Shown one piece after another: positions 5,596 through 7,615 of a stretch of DNA of 7,615 bases. The notes under the pieces are model-generated. The model was given only the letters and a program-made list of their open reading frames with translations, did not search any database and was not told where the DNA came from. Source of the DNA: Anaerolineales bacterium (lineage in GTDB: Bacteria > Chloroflexota > Anaerolineae > 4572-78 > NAK82); contig JAHELX010000286.1 of assembly GCA_024643945.1 (NCBI GenBank), forward strand, positions 1 to 7,615. The letters run 5' to 3'. The position numbers and the translations under genes are program-made. Every line of letters begins with the position of its first letter. Position 1 is the first letter of the stretch.

Positions 5596-6573
5596 CTAAG
5601 CCAATGCTAGTGCGATGCCCAGCATCGCGGTTAGTATACCAATGAGCCAGAAACGTTGAGTAACTTGTGTTTCGGACCAACCAAGCAGTTCAAAATGCAG
5701 GTGGAGTGGTGCCATCTTAAACAGCCGTTTTCCACCGGTGAGCTTGAAGCACCCTATCTGCAGGATGACTGACATGGCTTCGGCGACGAACATAAAACCA
5801 ACCACAGGCAACAATAGCCATTGCCCGGTCATCAAGGCTGAGACGGCCAGGGCGGCGCCCAATGCCAGAGAGCCGGTGTCGCCCATAAAAAGCTCGGCTG
5901 GATAAGCGTTGTACCAAAGAAAGGCAAAGATGGCTCCTACCACGGTGAAGTCAAAGGCTACCAGCCATATCTGCCCCTGCAAAAAGGCAATGACGCCGTA
6001 GGCAGCGAAGGCGACGGCCGCCAGACTGCCGGCCAGCGCGTCCAGGCCATCGGTGAAGTTGACCGCGTTCGAGGTGCCGACGATGATGAAGACGGCGATC
6101 GGGATGTACCACAGGCCGATATCTATCTTTTCGGGCACCCCAGGTACGGCCAGGCTCCGCAGGCCAAGCACGAAGTGCAGGGCCAGCGCAGTAATAACGG
6201 CGAAAATTGTCTGCCACAAGATCTTATAACGAGCCAGCATACCCGTCGGCATGCGGCGCACACCGGCCAGGTCATCGAGGCCGCCCAGGATACCGTAGGC
6301 CACCATCACTCCCATCGGTACCAGGATCGAGCGCCCGATGAGGGTCAGGCCCAACAGGTTAGCCACATTAAGTACCCCGGTTATGACCAGCACCGGCACC
6401 AACACCATCAATCCCCCCATCGTGGGAGTACCCATCTTGATCTGGTGCGTAGTCGGCTCTTCGATGCGAATTTGCTTGCCGATTCGTAGTTGCCGCAGCA
6501 AGTTGATGAGCGGTCTGCCCCAGATGACGGTCAGCAGAAATGAAATTGTGCCAAGTGTCAGTGAATAGGCCAT
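5596..6573 (-). CDS. mraY: MraY, phospho-N-acetylmuramoyl-pentapeptide transferase
   Basis: MraY is an integral membrane enzyme that moves phospho-MurNAc-pentapeptide from UDP to undecaprenyl phosphate, making lipid I. The 325-residue product has the family features in order: IGKQIRIEEPTTHQIKMGTPTMGGL near residues 31-55, the Asp-Asp pair in LGGLDDLAGVRR (Asp100-Asp101), NAVNFTDGLDALAG (169-182), FMGDTGSLALGAALA (229-243), and the C-terminal APLHLHFELLGW (288-299). Most of the rest is hydrophobic helices. The usual triple-His motif reads His-Leu-His here. The start chosen is ATG at 6573, 4 nt after the murF stop, because it gives the normal MraY N terminus. No good ribosome binding site is seen, so it is probably read by coupling with murF. 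A TTG at 6606 would add 11 residues within the murF end but sits only 3 nt from GGAGG. Confidence 0.96.
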   Translation of the reverse strand: MAYSLTLGTISFLLTVIWGRPLINLLRQLRIGKQIRIEEPTTHQIKMGTPTMGGLMVLVPVLVITGVLNVANLLGLTLIGRSILVPMGVMVAYGILGGLDDLAGVRRMPTGMLARYKILWQTIFAVITALALHFVLGLRSLAVPGVPEKIDIGLWYIPIAVFIIVGTSNAVNFTDGLDALAGSLAAVAFAAYGVIAFLQGQIWLVAFDFTVVGAIFAFLWYNAYPAELFMGDTGSLALGAALAVSALMTGQWLLLPVVGFMFVAEAMSVILQIGCFKLTGGKRLFKMAPLHLHFELLGWSETQVTQRFWLIGILTAMLGIALALA

Positions 6574-6577
6574 CAGC

Positions 6578-7615
6578 TTATACCGGAACCTGAAGTGCAG
6601 CCACAATTTCCTCCATCGCCATCGAGCGCGACCCCTTCACCAATACAATGTCCCCGGGCTGTACCATCTGGCGCAAGCTTTCAATCGCCTGGTCGTTGGT
6701 CTCGACTTCGATGACGACATCTGACGCTAAGCCACAGGCGCGAGCCTCGTCGGCTATCATATGGGCGCGGGGGCCGACGGTGATGAGCAAATCTACCGTA
6801 TCGGCGGCGCGACAGCCCACCCGGCGGTGCCCCTCTTCCTCTTGATCGCCTAACTCGGCCATATCCCCCAAAACGGCGATCCTGCGTCCGCTCAAATCGT
6901 CCAGCAGATTCAGGGCGGCAATGGTAGACATAGGGCTGGCGTTGTATGTGTCGTCCAATAGTATCGAGCCGTTGACGCCTGGCACGCTGACCAGACGCAG
7001 TTGGACCGAACTGTCCTGCAGGCCGGCCATAATTTCGTGCCAGGTCATCTCTTCGATTAGCGCGACAGCAGTCGCCCGCAGTGCTGTGTGAACACTGTGA
7101 TGGCCCAACAATGGCACCTTGACATGGATAGCTTCGCCTTGATAATGAAGCACAAAACGAATCCCTTCTAATCCTTCGCTGATAATGTTGCTCGCCCACA
7201 GGTCGGCCTCTGGTGTCAGGCCATAAGTGAACACCCTCGCCCGAGTCTGCTGCGCCATTAGGCGAACAAATGGGTCGTCTTGATTGAGTATCGCCACGCC
7301 GTCGGGTGGCAGGGCCTGTACCAACTCAGCTTTGGCCTGGGCGATGTGCTCAATGGTCCCCAGGCGCTCCAGGTGGGTGGGGCCAACGTTGGTCACCACG
7401 CCGACGTGAGGTGCAGCAATGGCACACAATTCGCTGATCTCCCCCAGATTGTACATGCCCATTTCGAGCACGACCCGCTCATGGGACTCATCCAGGCCAA
7501 GAAGTGTCAATGGCAGGCCGATTTCGTTATTAAGATTACCAGGATTCTTCAGCGTGTGGAACCGCTGTCGCAGAACTGCCCACGTCAATTCTTTGGTGCT
7601 GCTCTTGCCCACGCT
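6578..7615 (-). CDS. murF: MurF, UDP-MurNAc-tripeptide--D-alanyl-D-alanine ligase, 5' end missing
   Basis: MurF is the cytoplasmic ATP-dependent ligase that adds D-Ala-D-Ala to UDP-MurNAc-tripeptide. The window holds the last 345 residues. The reading frame enters at 7615 in the P-loop, SVGKSSTKE, so roughly the first 100 or so residues, including the UDP-sugar-binding domain, lie outside. Visible family segments are [41 protein letters not shown], the AKAEL segment with the expected carbamylated Lys, the [16 protein letters not shown] segment, [30 protein letters not shown] and [15 protein letters not shown]. All are in one uninterrupted frame ending at TAA (6578-6580). The GTG at 7610-7612 is an internal Val of the P-loop, not a start. 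mraY follows 4 nt later. Confidence 0.95.
   Translation of the reverse strand, partial: SVGKSSTKELTWAVLRQRFHTLKNPGNLNNEIGLPLTLLGLDESHERVVLEMGMYNLGEISELCAIAAPHVGVVTNVGPTHLERLGTIEHIAQAKAELVQALPPDGVAILNQDDPFVRLMAQQTRARVFTYGLTPEADLWASNIISEGLEGIRFVLHYQGEAIHVKVPLLGHHSVHTALRATAVALIEEMTWHEIMAGLQDSSVQLRLVSVPGVNGSILLDDTYNASPMSTIAALNLLDDLSGRRIAVLGDMAELGDQEEEGHRRVGCRAADTVDLLITVGPRAHMIADEARACGLASDVVIEVETNDQAIESLRQMVQPGDIVLVKGSRSMAMEEIVAALQVPV

Noticed and set aside
5187..5645. Plus-strand open frame of 152 codons opposite the Arg-rich gene
   Set aside because: It has no recognisable protein features, opposes the operon and overlaps the mraY end. The minus-strand gene has AGGAGG and operon spacing.
6574..6606. 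mraY start at TTG 6606
   Set aside because: It adds a non-typical [10 protein letters not shown] leader inside the murF end, and GGAGG is only 3 nt away. ATG 6573 matches the family N terminus.

Overview
The window holds part of a bacterial division and cell-wall (dcw) gene cluster. Every supported gene lies on the minus strand, so transcription runs from position 7615 towards 1. In transcription order the genes are: murF (5' end cut by the window edge), mraY, an unrecognised Arg-rich small protein, a small DsrE/YedF-like protein, murD, ftsW, murG and a CvpA-like membrane protein. The expected order murF-mraY-murD-ftsW-murG is kept, with two extra genes between mraY and murD and one after murG. 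No stretch over 300 bases lacks a gene. The longest gaps are 5029-5132 (104 nt, possible internal promoter) and 4611-4695 (85 nt, heptanucleotide repeats). Positions 1-28 lie past the last stop codon and show nothing recognisable. No tRNA, rRNA, CRISPR array or insertion sequence was seen.

The organism is a wall-making bacterium with moderately high G+C by eye. The most likely phylum is Chloroflexota (Anaerolineae- or Caldilinea-like). This rests on recalled family features: a MurD with SSGKTT and NITPNHLDRH, the gene set, and interspersed short heptanucleotide tandem repeats, which are also known from cyanobacteria. It is an inference, not a proof.

The named enzymes form one pathway. MurD and MurF build the UDP-MurNAc-pentapeptide in the cytoplasm. 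MraY moves it onto undecaprenyl phosphate to give lipid I, MurG adds GlcNAc to give lipid II, and FtsW polymerises lipid II at the septum with its partner transpeptidase. The CvpA-like protein and the two inserted small proteins have no established role in this pathway.

The unusual parts are at the junctions. A tract of five perfect and one near-perfect 7-bp repeats runs from the last codons of murD to 1 nt before the ftsW start, where a ribosome binding site would normally sit. Two oppositely oriented degenerate heptad tracts fill the gap before murD. ftsW and murG overlap by 83 nt in different frames, so the MurG glycine loop codons also encode an Arg-rich FtsW tail. MurD carries three apparent insertions. 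I see no complete new defence, mobile or biosynthetic system. The best candidates for new biology are the heptad repeats and the inserted gene pair.
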